From: Cepaea nemoralis
Taxonomy: Eukaryota; Mollusca; Gastropoda; Stylommatophora; Helicidae
DNA: 64,000 nucleotides
Direction: 5' to 3'
Assembly (NCBI GenBank): GCA_014155875.1
Contig: JACEFZ010004196.1
Coordinates: 917,001 to 981,000 of the forward strand
The translations under genes and the position numbers were made by a program. This document shows positions 44,581 through 56,110 of the stretch, one piece after another. The notes under the pieces are model-generated. The model had not been told where the DNA came from, did no database searches, and worked only from the letters and a program-made list of their open reading frames with translations. Positions within the stretch are counted from its first letter, which is position 1, and the number at the start of each line of letters is the position of its first letter.

Positions 44581-45756
44581 TCTTCATTATTGGTGCTCAG
44601 AATCTTCTATAAATTCTTGATGTAGAAATATATAACTGCAATCTAACACACTAACTTACTTCTAATCTCTGTTCTGTCTGGCCACGAATGCATATAGTAA
44701 TTGGGCAAAGTGTTAAAAACGCCACCGGGGAGTAAATACGACAGGAGGCTTCTGATCATCAAATGTTGTCTCCCCTCCCCCTCGCCGAATATTTCGTCCC
44801 CTTTACCTTCTTGACACTCTCAGGGGTGGAGGCCACCTGGGTCATGTCTCCCGGACATGTTTCTCCTGTCGTGCGTATTCATGTGTATCGGTTACCGCTG
44901 CCTTGAGGTCTGCTAACCAGTCAGGCTAATTCACTGCGTGTCACGTGTCTGCACACACCGACAATAGAGTAACACGGACACGCTGTCAAGGAGCTGGATA
45001 TGTATAGAGAGAAGTAGGACAAAGACGGATGAAAGGAAAGGACAGAGACAGGACATAGATAAGGACCTTTACAAGAGAATAGATAGAGAAAGACAGTATA
45101 AGGAGATAGAACTCCAAACAGTTTTAAGACAGGACCTAGACAGGACACGCACGTGTCATAGCTAGGACATAACTAGGACATAACGGGATTAACTACCGAG
45201 ATAGGACAGAGTACGTTAACCACGGGGACTACCCGTAAACAGACTGAAAAATAGTACAGCTGAAGGTTAACGAGGACTGGACCACTGGACTGCGTGACAA
45301 GTGACTCAGCACGCCGTGCGGCTGACCGCACGAGAACTGAGGACCAGTAGCCGAACCAGATCTGTGAATTCAGGCAGACCGGACCTGACAGTTAGAGCGA
45401 CAAGACCTGTGTGTTTACTCTCGCCATCTGTGTAGTTTAGAGAGGGCGCAGTTATGCGTAGTGAGTGTAAAGAATGTATTTGAGTATTGAATGCCATTTA
45501 TGGATGCTCGAGAAACGAGCTGTATATTATGTAGAATAAATCCTGATTCATTATATACCATTCCTACGAAACGTGTTTGTGATCGTGAGGTATGAATGAA
45601 GTGACCAGCATGCTTGTGTAAATTCAGGTTGTTAATACACGCCCATGCAGAAACTGTGACATTAATAAATATACTAACACGCCATGTGTTGCTTGATATG
45701 CATAGAACATGCCTATCACGCAGAATACGTTGCTTTAGATTATTTTTCTTTTTGGC
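44581..45756. other. no gene recognised
   Basis: About 1.2 kb. GGACATAGATAAGGACC-like short imperfect repeats occur at 45030-45190. No supported coding sequence. Confidence 0.5.
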
Positions 45757-46042
45757 GCTCGCTCGCTTTGAACTCAAGCGTAGTCCATACACACTACCTC
45801 TAGTAGCGCTGGACTGAATTTTGCGTGTGGATTAGCTGTCTCTATTACTAGTGTCCCTTACCGTCAGGCGAACCCACTCAGACTTCAAAGGTGCTTGTAA
45901 TTAACGTCCCCAAGTCAAGGACGACAGGACAACATTTTAGTCCAACTGTCCGATGTAGGTGTTGAACCCCTTACCTCGGCATCAGCACAGTGGATGTTTA
46001 AGAACACGCGTTTGTATCCATTCGGCCATGCTGAGCTACACT
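45757..46042 (-). repeat. SINE B, near-complete
   Basis: On the minus strand it begins CATGGCCGAATGGATACAAA (A box), with GGGGTTCAACACC (B box). The shared body follows (GACTTGGGGACGTTAATTAC) and it ends at GAGTTCAAAGCGAGCGAG. The head resembles a long-variable-arm tRNA (Leu/Ser). Confidence 0.85.
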
Positions 46043-46569
46043 TGGGATATTATAGTCACCATGTGCCATGCCGATCAGCGTGGGCGTTTATGGTTCGTCA
46101 TCGTCCCGTCACCAGAGCCTTGTTTCAGGTCTGTTCTGGATTCGATTATGCCATGTGGCCAAGCTATACGTGTATCTACTTTTTTGCTTTTTCCTTTTTT
46201 TCTTTTCCCAAAAAGTCGGCCTGTAGTCACTATGTTTTGAAGTTTATCGAACTGACGTGCTCAGTCAATATTCACTAATCAATCAATTTTCGGTTTTCGT
46301 TTTTTACAGGACGTTTCCAAACGTTCATGTGTCTGTCCGTCCATGGTATTCTTTGCACTTTCATCAGACACCACATCTCCAGAGCAATTAGATGTTTCAC
46401 AGCTTTCTGCTTATTGTCGGTGATTTACAAGCATACACCAGTCTGGGTTGTATATTGCACTTTAACACTCTTTTTCCCCCACTGCGATTGACAGTTGGGG
46501 GGGGGGGGGGGGGGAGAGTATGTTTTCTAATAGTATGTTTTTGTCATAGCTAGTCTTGTTCTGCAGGTC
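46043..46569. other. no gene recognised
   Basis: Includes a poly-G tract at 46497-46514; nothing else supported. Confidence 0.5.
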
Positions 46570-46792
46570 TTCCGGACCTAGATGTTAAACTACTTTCTCC
46601 GTAATCCCGTTTATCCCTGTAGGGCAACACAGCGCTCGAGAACTGTAAGCGGTTCTCGCCGTGTTGATAACTTATAAGTGAGCCGGCCGCCCAGAAAGCA
46701 ATGGCAAACTATTGAGTGTAATCTTGCCAAGAAATCAAAGACAGCGGTAAAATGCTGGTGTTGACAGCGATGTCCTGTAAAGGATATGAGAC
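46570..46792 (+). repeat. SINE A2, near-complete
   Basis: GTCTTCCGGACCTAGATGTT head, TTCTCGCCGTGTTGATAAC, AAGCAATGGCAAACTATTGA and the terminal TCCTGTAAAGGATATGAG. Confidence 0.85.
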
Positions 46793-46924
46793 CAAAAAAA
46801 TATTGTTCTAATTTCTTCAAAGGATCTTCAGAGTTTATGACAGCTCCGAGATATTCTGTGAATGTCGAATAATTATTTCTCAGGCATCTGTAAAGAAGTG
46901 TAATCTGCCATTGATTCATAACTG

Positions 46925-47015
46925 ATGTGTGAAATAATGTATGAGAGCAGAGAGACCAGAAGGGCAGAATGGGCCTGCGTGCCCTATTCTGAACTATTCG
47001 AAAGTAAAGTTCGTT
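46925..47015 (+). repeat. repeat family C, 3' end
   Basis: GGGCCTGCGTGCCC followed by CGAAAGTAAAGTTCG. The same 3' end recurs at 51405-51515, 52610-52700 and, inverted, 60256-60370, with GTTC or ATCA tails. Confidence 0.7.
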
Positions 47016-48209
47016 TCTTCTTGGCAGTGGCCATACTGGTGGGTAACCGTAGCCAACGTCACTAATGAGATTATCTGCTTTCTTGAGACCAAACCCAACT
47101 GTGATATAAATTATCTTCTTACAGTTCTTACAGTTTCCTATGAATGGACTCCTTAGTTGCCAAGTCTTGGAGAGAAATACGCTAGACGTCATAATTTATA
47201 TGGCCTTTGTTCAAATGCGAGCTAAATGATTGGTCGAGTACCCGGCCAAGACAGTGCCGCTTAAATTAGCAAGGCGTTAGTAGACACTTGTAGTCTGGAA
47301 CATTCGAAAGAGGGAAAAGGGGGGGGGGGGGGGGGGGGGGGCTAGTGGCCCAAAAGACAAATTTCACTCTCTGGAGCGAGCCTAGGTACGTTTGTAAACG
47401 CATTATGAATGTGTAACCATGTCTTTTGATAAAGTAGATGTACCAATGTGTTAATTATGAATTGTGAAAACTGTTAGATCAACAATTCATGTGGAAAGAT
47501 AGCCTGAGTGATTGCTTTCTACTCAGCGGACATCTTTGTCTCACGGCCGATTCTCCTATGCATACAGTTTCAATTCCTATTTGTAACTTATTATATGCGC
47601 TGTGAAGCTATCAATGCATGTAAATCTGCAAATATTCTATGTGCCGTGGAGTATTCACTCTTAAGTTCATTTCATGAACCTTTTCTCTGTGCGGAAAAAT
47701 AGTATTATTTACGCATTTTATGAACATAAGTTCATATTGGAGAAATAGTTCTGCTTCCCTGTAACTTGAGCTATCGTGCCTTTACGGTACTTATTCTTGT
47801 TTACATCTTAGTAACCACACAAAATGTGTGATGGACATGTAATCCTTTCATGAATATGCAAGGGAGATGCCATGTTAGATGAGTATAATCTCATGAATAA
47901 AGAAAGAAAAACGCACGATATACATATTCAAATGTCTTGCAGGACGTGCCTCCCGTCCGCATTGCATCATTGTTGTCGGTGCTTGGGCAAATATTTATGT
48001 TAATGAATTTACCAACAACATTCGGAATGCTTACCATGCTGCAGAAGTTAACCCCCAGTCAGGACACTTCTTATGTTAGCAGCTATTGGTGAGTTACATA
48101 ACGGCGTTCATTAACCCCCACTCTTCTATAGGCAGGTGGGAAGAGGACCATCTGTTCAGGTCTTATGGTTTGATGAGTGGGAAGGAATATCCCAAGAATG
48201 GTCCCTGTA

Positions 48210-48430
48210 TTATTATTATTATCATTATATGAAAGATTCACCACATGTTTTCTCAGTTATGAGATTTATATATTCTATTCGTGATTGTTACTTTCACTAC
48301 TGCAGTACACATTTTAATGTTACCCCAGAGAGGACATGATGATGACGATGATGATGATGACGATGATGATGATGACGGCGGCGGCGGCTGCGACGACGAC
48401 GACGTGGACGATGATGATGATGATGATGAT
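48210..48430. repeat. short ATT and degenerate GAT arrays
   Basis: The counterpart of the long (AAT)n and (ATC)n arrays in the other arm; only about six ATT units and an interrupted GAT/GAC/GGC array. Confidence 0.85.
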
Positions 48431-49570
48431 TAAGAAGCCTCTTTTACGTCTGTGCTTCAAGAGAAGAATGTTGACTGGTATGGTCGTTGGCCTTTGGCCT
48501 AATTATTTATGCAGCTACGGAAAGGAGATGGGGAATTCTGGGCAAAAGGCCTATGTCTCAGAGATCCTTGTCATGTTATGGTAGTTATAATAATATCAAG
48601 ATGTTTGCAGAGTTAGGATGTCTTCAAATCATCAGAAAGGCCCAGTAGCAATCCCAGAATAGAATGAGAAGTGAGGAGATACCATACTCACTTCTGGAGT
48701 TAGATTAAATTCCACCATCAGCGGCGAGGGATGGAAAAATGGAAATAACCTCCGTTCTCATTCCCCTTTGTTTCTGTAATTTATGTTGTGTTAAGAATAA
48801 CCATGACATGAGTTTGTATTAATGGTTGGGAATGTGTTCTTTTGTCATTCCCAGCTCTAGAGAGGCAGGTGGTGGTTAGGACGTTACTACCGAACAGGAA
48901 TTTGGGTAAAAAGCCTGTTTTTGAGTAGTGAAGGAAGGAATTCCCTTATCCATACAGTCTGAACCTATAAAACAGTGCTGACTGCTGCAATTATCAGCTG
49001 CCTTTGTCAGCGAAAGACCGTGTTCGAGGATGGTTAGCCAAAAGCTTTGATACATTCCTACTTCTGTCGGGATACTCCAGGAAGGCTTTCATTATCAAAA
49101 TTCTACCAAGACAAACGGATATACATAGTACACAGATACCAGGGTATTACCCGCCCTTTCCGTCTGGGAGGTACCACCTGATGCGCCATCAATCAGCAAG
49201 GTTAAAGAAACTGCAGGATAGTCCAAGTTTGAACAAAACTAACAGCAGTAAGAATCATACAGCTGCATGTTGGATGCCCAGTTTCATATTCAACAATGAA
49301 TAGCCCTTCGACACAAGTCATATGCAGGCAAGTTCAACACCAGGTCTTAGATATGAACACCATTGGAAAGACACTTATGAGAGAAGTAAGAGGAGTCAAT
49401 GTTTAAAGACATGCATTAGAAGGAATCCTCCGACTGTATGGCGACTCCCAGGTAATGTACTGGAATTATGTATTCTCATCTTTCATATTATCATTTTGTA
49501 TGCCACTTGATTTTATAATGTATAATATAACATTACTGTGATGTGAGTGAGAGAGTTATTGAGTGGGGGA

Positions 49571-49571
<1 letters not shown>

Positions 49572-49657
<86 letters not shown>
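49572..49657. repeat. (GA)n microsatellite
   Basis: About 43 GA units. Confidence 0.95.
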
Positions 49658-49659
<2 letters not shown>

Positions 49660-49807
49660 GAATTGTCTCATTAATTTTTACGCTACACAATGTATATGTA
49701 CAATTTTTTCTCAATTTTCTTACAATTTTTTGCGAGAATGCTCACGACAATCATCAGTGTCTCAACTGTGTGTAAAGTGTGGGAGTTTGTTCTTATTAGT
49801 TTCAATG

Positions 49808-51248
49808 ATCATGTGAGTGTGTAGATGTGAGGCTGTTTGTGTGGGTGTGTTGTAGGATGTGTGTGGGGGTGTGGGGAATGTATGTGTGGAGGGGTTGTGT
49901 GTGGGGGATGTGTATGGGTTGATGGGTGATGTGTGGGATGGGTGAAGGGATGTGTAGTCGGTGGGGGATGTATGTGGTGTGAGGGATGTGTGTGGTGTGT
50001 ATGGGGGGGGGGGGATAATTTCGGAGGATTATTGAAGTATGTGGGTGTTGGTGGGTTGGGGGGTGTGGGTAGGGAATGTGTATTTGGGTGGGTGAATGGG
50101 TGTGTAGGAGATTGTGTGGGTTGGGGGATGGGTGTGTAATGGGTGTGGGGATGAGTGTGGGGTGGGGTGTCTGTGAATGGGATATGTCTGTGTGGGTGGG
50201 AGTGTGTGAGTGTGGATGGGGTAAATGTGAGTGGGTGGAGGATGTATGTGTGGGTGGTGAGGATGTTTGTAGGTGGGGGATGTGTGGGTGGGTGGGGAGA
50301 TGTGTGTGTGGGTGAGAGATGTGTGGGCGGGGATGTGTATGAGGAATGCATGTGGGGGATGTGTGTGGGGGAATGTGTTTATGGGTGGAGTTTTGTGTGG
50401 GAGGGAAGATGTGTGAGAGGTGGGGGAGGTGTGGGATGTGCAGGTGGATGACGGATGTATGTGAGGATGGGGGATGTGTGTTTGGCTGGGTGGTTGGGGT
50501 GTGTGTGGGTGGGAGGGTAGATGAGAGATGCATGTGTTGATGGGCGGCTGGGTGATGTGTGGGTGTGAGTGGTTGATGGATGAGTACGTGAGTGGGTGGA
50601 TGTGTGTGAGAGATGAGTGTATGGTTGGGGGATGTGTGTGTTTGCGGGAAGATGTGTGTGAGCGGCGGATGTGTGTGGGTGGGGGTATATGTGGGTGGTG
50701 GGGTGTGTGTGGGTGGGAGGTTGTGTGTTTTTGGGTGTTTATGGTAGGGATATGTGTGGGCAGGTGGGGAGATGTGTTGTGGGTGGGGATGTGTGGTATA
50801 GGCGGGGGATGTGTAGTTGAGAGGTGGCGGATATTGGGTGGGTGAGTGGGTGTAGTTGGCTTGGAATGCTGTGTGTGGGTGGGGGAAATTGGAGGGTGCG
50901 GGATGTATGTGTGGATTGTGCGGGATGTGTGGGTTGACGGGGGTATGTGTGTGTCCGTTTTGTGTGTGTGGTTTTGCTGGGTGGTTGACGGTGTGTGGGT
51001 GAGTGGTGGAGAATATTGGTGGGTGGGTGTGTGCGTGTCGGTTATGGGTGGGTGGGGATGTATGTGTGGGTGGGGGAATCAGTGGTGGGTGGGGGATCAG
51101 TGGATGGGTGGCTAGTCATGTAGTGAGTGACCGTGGAGGTATGTGTGATGCGTGAGGTATGTGGGGGTGGTGTGCTGGGTGGGGGATGTGTTGGTGGCTG
51201 AGGGATGTGTGGGTGGCTGCGGAGTGTGAGGGTGGATGGGGGATGTGT
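49808..51248. repeat. GT/G-rich low-complexity array
   Basis: Strongly strand-biased G-rich DNA with GGG and GGGG clusters every 5-10 bp. The Gly/Val/Trp/Cys ORFs on the plus strand and His/Pro/Thr ORFs on the minus strand are composition artefacts. Confidence 0.9.
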
Positions 51249-52393
51249 CTCACAACATTGCAATATGCACTGTTTATGTTTACAACTTTCATTTGGCAAT
51301 GTTTTTTTTTTTTCATGTGAATGTACCATGCGTAATATGCATCGTTTATGCTTACAAAATCCATTTGACAATGTTTTTTTTCCCACTATGTAAATGTAAC
51401 ATGCACATTTGATGAATGAAAGATGAGTGATCGAAAGGGCCGAATGTAAGACGGGCCTGCGTGCCCAATTTGTTACCCATTTGAAATAAAGTTCGTTCGT
51501 TCGTTCGCTCGTTCTTCTGTTCCATGCTTGTGCATATCAGTCTGGACACAGTCTCAGATGATACCAATGAGTGACTCTCAACATTGTACGTTCCTAAACT
51601 GGAATGGATATATCAAAGGGTAGCTCTTTACTAATCCAAGGTCGGCCTGATTGCATTATCACCAAGTGTGGGATGGCCATTCAAGCTGAGACTGGGTGTG
51701 TTTAAAAGCCTTGTGAACAATAGTTGAGATTCTGTGATTAACCAGAGATGCTGGACGGTCGTCATCTTTTTCATTGTATGCGATGATATAGGGAAATACT
51801 TTCTGCCCCGTCTGAAGAGGAACTCCTGAAAGTTTGACTGACCTAGGCCTCACCTTCACTAGGACAGAGCCCACTAGCACAAGAGTGTTCTTGATTCGGT
51901 CCCTAGATAAAAGGAATTATGATGTGTTCTAAAGCTAAAATGGCAATGGATATTAGATGGATGTGACACAACTGAGTGCAGCCATTCTGTCCATGGATAA
52001 TGGGCATATAATCTGCCTTGCCTTGGAGAGGAATACATATCTGCATAACAAGAGGAAAAGAAAGAATAGGACTGTTTAGTTAGTCTAGTTTTTGTGTTTT
52101 GAATTTGGAGTGTTGTTTTTGTTTTGAGTGTACTGATGATGGGGATACATGGGGTTATCAAAACTGAATGTGCTTATGATGTCACGTGTCATCGCATGCA
52201 TATCCGTAGAAACTCAATTCTGCTAATAGAAACATATGTATACTCTGGATGTTGATTTCATTCCTGGTGAGCAAGTTTGTCCCAATGTTGATGTTTCCAT
52301 CAATTGCCTGTTGATGTTCGTTCAACACTGGTTGTTCTATATGTGGTAAACAATCAATGTTCTCCAACTAGTATAATAAATTCCCCTAATGTG

Positions 52394-52497
52394 TTCACAA
52401 AGCAATGGCATACTACTGAACGTAAACTTGCCCAGATATCACGAACAGCCAAACAATGCTGGGATTGACTGCTACGTCATGTAAAGGATATGCAACA
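52394..52497 (+). repeat. SINE A1, 3' part
   Basis: AAAGCAATGGCATACTACTG, AACTTGCCCAGATATCACG and the terminal TAAAGGATATGCAAC. Confidence 0.8.
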
Positions 52498-53110
52498 ACT
52501 ACTGTGTACGTTACATCTGCCTTAGCTACTTAAAATCGCTATGTCAGAAATGGAGGACACTCAAATCCCTTCACAATAAGATCCGGAGTACGACACGGTT
52601 GTGTCCTGTAATGTATGAGAGCAGGGAGATAATAAGGGCAGGATATCTGCATGCCTACTCTAAACCCCGTTGAAAATAAAATTCGTTCGTTCGTTCGTAC
52701 ATTACCTTGCCTGGGAAGATAACAGGTATTGCACCTTCCTCAAGATACCCCTTAAGATAAAGGAAGGAAAGAAGTTTCATCTTTTACCTTCCATAGTGGG
52801 TACCCCTAGCCGGCCACCCTACCTCACCTACCCCGCTGGGGAAAACAAAGAGTTAAATTCTAACCTAAGACCCGCCACAGACACCAGACAAAGGTCTAGA
52901 CAACATTAGGCATGGCAATTATTATTGTCTGTGGTTTGTAACGTTTTAGGCCCTCGTATGTTCCACGCCATGGCATAAAGAATGCACTAGAGCCTGGAGT
53001 TTAACATAGCACAGTCTCGCCATTGTCAAAGTAATAGAGCGCTTTCTACACACAAACTTAATGGGAGCACCCACATTAGAATTTCTCCACCCTTACCGCA
53101 TTTTTTGTTC
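52498..53110. other. LINE scrap, family C tail, otherwise nothing recognised
   Basis: Around 52568-52605 a few RT-like codons survive (IRSGVRHGCVL). A family C 3' end with a (GTTC)n tail follows at 52610-52702. No gene is supported from there to 53110. Confidence 0.4.
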
Positions 53111-53111
53111 T

Positions 53112-53355
53112 TGTTGTTGCATATCCCTTACAGGACGTTGCAGTCAACATCAGCATTTTTCAGCTGCTATTGATGTACTAGGCAAGATTACGCTCAGTAG
53201 TTTGCCATTGCATTCTGAGCGACCGGCTCACATACCCCGTAAGTTATCAACGCGGCGAGAACCGCTACCAATTCTCGCGCAGGTTACGTTACTCACGAAA
53301 ATATACGGGATTACGTAGAAAGTCGTTAACACCTAGGCCAGGGAGACCGGCTTTA
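53112..53355 (-). repeat. SINE A2, near-complete
   Basis: GTTGCATATCCCTTACAGGA at the left, GATTACGCTCAGTAGTTTGC in the body and GGCCAGGGAGACCGG (tRNA-like head complement) at the right. Confidence 0.85.
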
Positions 53356-53600
53356 AAAAAGTGAAAACCACTCAGATTGTCACTCCCTCCACCTACTCCC
53401 CACAAATGGAGGAAAGGAACGATCCTCAAAAGTGTTGCATCCACCAAGAGAGCCATGGTGGAAACTACAACCCGCTTCTAAGCTCAGAGGGAGTGATGTA
53501 AGGTCGTCATCGTGGTTTTTGTGCCGCCCACGTTTATTCGACGTCTCGGCAAGGCCAAACTTTAGAATTGATCGTTATTACTCGTATATTGTAAGTAAAT

Positions 53601-53605
<5 letters not shown>
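53356..53605. other. no gene recognised
   Basis: Unassigned sequence between a SINE and a microsatellite. Confidence 0.4.
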
Positions 53606-53663
<58 letters not shown>

Positions 53664-53700
53664 GCGTGTGTGTGCGTGCGTGCGTGTGTGTGTGTGTGCG
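53606..53700. repeat. (CT)n-(GT)n compound microsatellite
   Basis: About 55 bp CT followed by about 40 bp of GTGTGCGTGC-type sequence. Confidence 0.95.
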
Positions 53701-53821
53701 CTAAACAGTAATACGCTTGCTGGGATGCTCCTGAGAGTGCACAAATAGCAAAAATGACTGTCGTGTTGCTTGTCAGCCTTGTCTAGTATTCCGTGGAGTA
53801 TGATAGTTAATTGCGATTCTT

Positions 53822-54145
53822 CGTCTTCTTTTCCTCCGCCTCTCTCTCCTTCTTCTTCTTCATCTCCTCATCTTCCTTCATATCTTCCTCATCCCTCTTC
53901 TTCATCTGCTTCATTTTTGCTGCTGCTGTTGCTCTTCTTCTTCTTCTTCTTCTTCTTCTTCTTCTTCTTCTTCTTCTTCTTCTTCTTCTTCTTCTTCTTC
54001 TTCTTCTTCTTCTTCTTCTTCTTCTTCTCCTCCTCCTCCTACTCCTCCTCCTCCTCATCCCCCTTCTCCTTCCCTCATTCAACTCCCTTTTGTTCTTTTT
54101 CTCCTCCTCAGCCTCATCCTCCTTCTTCCCTCTTTCATCTCCCAG
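53822..54145. repeat. pyrimidine-rich tract with (CTT)n core
   Basis: About 30 CTT units at 53936-54027 inside a longer CT-only region with TCCTCC motifs. The 114-200 aa ORFs are low-complexity frames. Confidence 0.95.
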
Positions 54146-54504
54146 TGGAACATAATCTCCCAACAGAATCACGCCAAGCCCTGTCTACATTTCTTCACGC
54201 CTGCTTGGACTTAGCGGTTAAAGTATTCTACGGAGATACGGTTTCCAGTCTGCCAACACACCTTACTTGCCTCCTACGGCACACATGGTTGATGTTACTG
54301 TTATTTGCCTCTGCTATAGGTCTCAATAAGGCCAAGGCGAATGTGGAGCCTGCAGAGTTTGATATCATATGAAAGGAGCGGATATTCTCACGATTTCGCC
54401 GGAAACACTCTGGCCTGTTTATGGCCTTTTTGTTTACATTCACACGAGAAATAAATCTGAATCCCAGGGGTTTTAATATGGCAACAACGGAGGTCAGCAT
54501 TTAC
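54146..54504. other. no gene recognised
   Basis: No supported ORF or repeat. Confidence 0.4.
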
Positions 54505-54790
54505 GAATTGGTCAGACTGCTCGTTCTTACACATCCGATGTGCTGATGCTGAGGTAGATGCCGAGGTAACAGGTTGAAACAATACATTGTTCAGTTCGAT
54601 TAAAATGTTGACTTGTCGACCTTGACTTGGGGACGTAAATTACAAGTACCTCTCAAGTCGGAGTGAAGTCGCCTGATGGCGAGGGTCACTGGTAATAGGG
54701 AAAGTTTATCCACACGCAAATTTCAGTCCACTGAACAAGAAGCGCTTGCACGTGCACTGACTACGATTGAGTTCAAAGCGAGCGAACGCA
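54505..54790 (+). repeat. SINE B, near-complete
   Basis: A diverged tRNA-like head (GATGCCGAGGTAACAGGTTG), CTTGACTTGGGGACGTAAAT, ACACGCAAATTTCAGTCCA and GATTGAGTTCAAAGCGAGCG. Confidence 0.8.
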
Positions 54791-54805
54791 AATAAATAAA
54801 TAAAT

Positions 54806-54830
54806 CTATATATATAAAAGACAATGTATC

Positions 54831-54870
<40 letters not shown>

Positions 54871-54960
54871 TTTATGCGTTCCCGAACGGTCCATCCGATT
54901 GAGTTGACATTTTCTACAGATGTTGTTCTCACTCCTGAGGATACAACTGACATAGTTACT
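54806..54960 (+). mobile_element. Helitron 5'-end fragment
   Basis: Begins TCTATATATATAAAAGACAA after an A, then (GT)n and CCTTTATGCGTTCCCGAACG, ATTTTCTACAGATGTTGTTC. This is the characteristic 5' part of many animal Helitrons and also appears at 58853. No matching CTAGT 3' end was found nearby. Confidence 0.65.
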
Positions 54961-55379
54961 TACTTTAAAAACAATTTTGTACGTAATTAAACAACATTAA
55001 AAGGAAAGACGTAAAATTAAGGGGACTTAACAACAAAATTTATATCAAGAGACATTACTTTTAGTAGCATTGCTATATTATGTAATTTAAATAATTGTTG
55101 TATTTTTCTTAAAGTTTTATAAAATGTTTAAAGAAGTTATCTACAGTCATATGCGTTATAAACAAAGTGATAAAACCTTTAAGGCATTTTTAAAGTTTTC
55201 ATAAAAATAATGCGTCTATTTTAGATACGTGAAAATTTTCTAACTCGTCTTTTTACTTCTCTTCGACGTCAAATTAAATGTTTTATTCTTATATTACTAT
55301 ACTGAATAATGTTTTTTTTTTTTTTTTTTGTTTTTTTTTGTTTTTTTTTTTTGTTTTGGTTTGAGAGGAAGTTATATTA
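54961..55379. other. AT-rich sequence with poly-T
   Basis: T-rich tract at 55311-55356. It could be part of the Helitron interior or LINE flank; no gene. Confidence 0.4.
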
Positions 55380-56110
55380 TATGATATCCTTTGAAGTCTT
55401 TGTGGATCATGGTTGCTAAATGTTGTGTTCTGCTTCGTATGGTGTTTTTTAGCATGTCCCAGTATTGTGTGATGTTCTCAGTCGGTACGTTGTCAGTGTA
55501 TGTGTGTATGAGCTGTATCATATATTGTACATATTTTGTGTGTTTCAGAAGTGTGTTATTAAATTTCCAGTGTAGTGATCATTTGCGTGGCTGCTTGTCT
55601 GTGCTGTTTGGGTTAATGTGTACTAGTATGCCTTTGTGGTCTATGTAGTCTAGTGTTTCCCGTAGGTGTTGGGTTTTTATGATGTGGTGTGTTGCGGGTG
55701 TGTAAATTATGTCTAATCTGGATGATATGTTGTGTGCTTTGTTTGTGTACGTCGTGTCTCTACAGTCGGGGTGTGCTTGTCTGAATGCGTCTGTGATTTT
55801 GTATGTATTGATGATGTTTAGTAGTGTATCTAGTTGATGTATGCTGTCCCTGCCGGCTCTCCTCAGCTGTGTTCTTACTTCTCCGCCTACCACATCTATT
55901 TCTTCAAGAACACAGTTGATGTCAACGGCAAGAGCAATATTTTGTCCCCTGTATGTCTGTGGTAATAAATTGTCTAACTGTTCGTAAAATAATGGTTGGT
56001 AATTGTAATTGGGTGGTGCGTGTATATTTACTATGATGAATGAGTGTGTCGTTCCTCACCTGTACTGTACAAATTTTGCCGTGTTGGTCTCTGTGTGTTC
56101 TAAAAATAGT
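55380..56110 (-). pseudogene. LINE endonuclease segment, inverted (twin priming)
   Basis: The minus strand encodes endonuclease text (FIIVNIHAPPNYNYQPLFYE, then AGRDSIHQLDTLLNIINTYK and SSRLDIIYTPA) running from 56110 down to 55380. The matching reverse transcriptase runs from 56110 upward on the plus strand. The two halves of one LINE meet head to head, the typical product of twin priming during L1-like retrotransposition. Stops are present. Confidence 0.8.

Larger units (their letters stand above)
49480..51518 (+). mobile_element. 2-kb GT-rich insertion ending in repeat family C
   Basis: Absent from the equivalent place in the left arm (near 3700-3720). It carries (GA)n at 49572-49657 and 1.4 kb of GGTGGGGGATGTGTGTG-like sequence (49808-51248). 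Two copies of a short segment with TTACAA..TTCATTTGACAATG (51275-51380) follow, then GGGCCTGCGTGCCCAATTTG and a (GTTC)n tail. The tail suggests a retroposed element; no coding capacity was seen. Confidence 0.65.
47180..52365 (-). repeat. right arm of the large dispersed inverted repeat
   Basis: Reverse-complement partner of 2860-6260, collinear in all blocks but about 1.8 kb longer because of an insertion at about 49480-51518. Point differences and indels are frequent, so the copies are old. A 23-bp poly-G tract (47319-47341) is private to this arm. The matching short ORF is at 51880-51659. Confidence 0.8.

Noticed and set aside
49808..51248. Gly/Val/Trp-rich and His/Pro/Thr-rich ORFs
   Set aside because: Products of a GT-rich low-complexity array on opposite strands.
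53770..54372. Ser/Phe or Leu-rich ORFs of 114-200 aa
   Set aside because: Frames of the CTT/pyrimidine tract.
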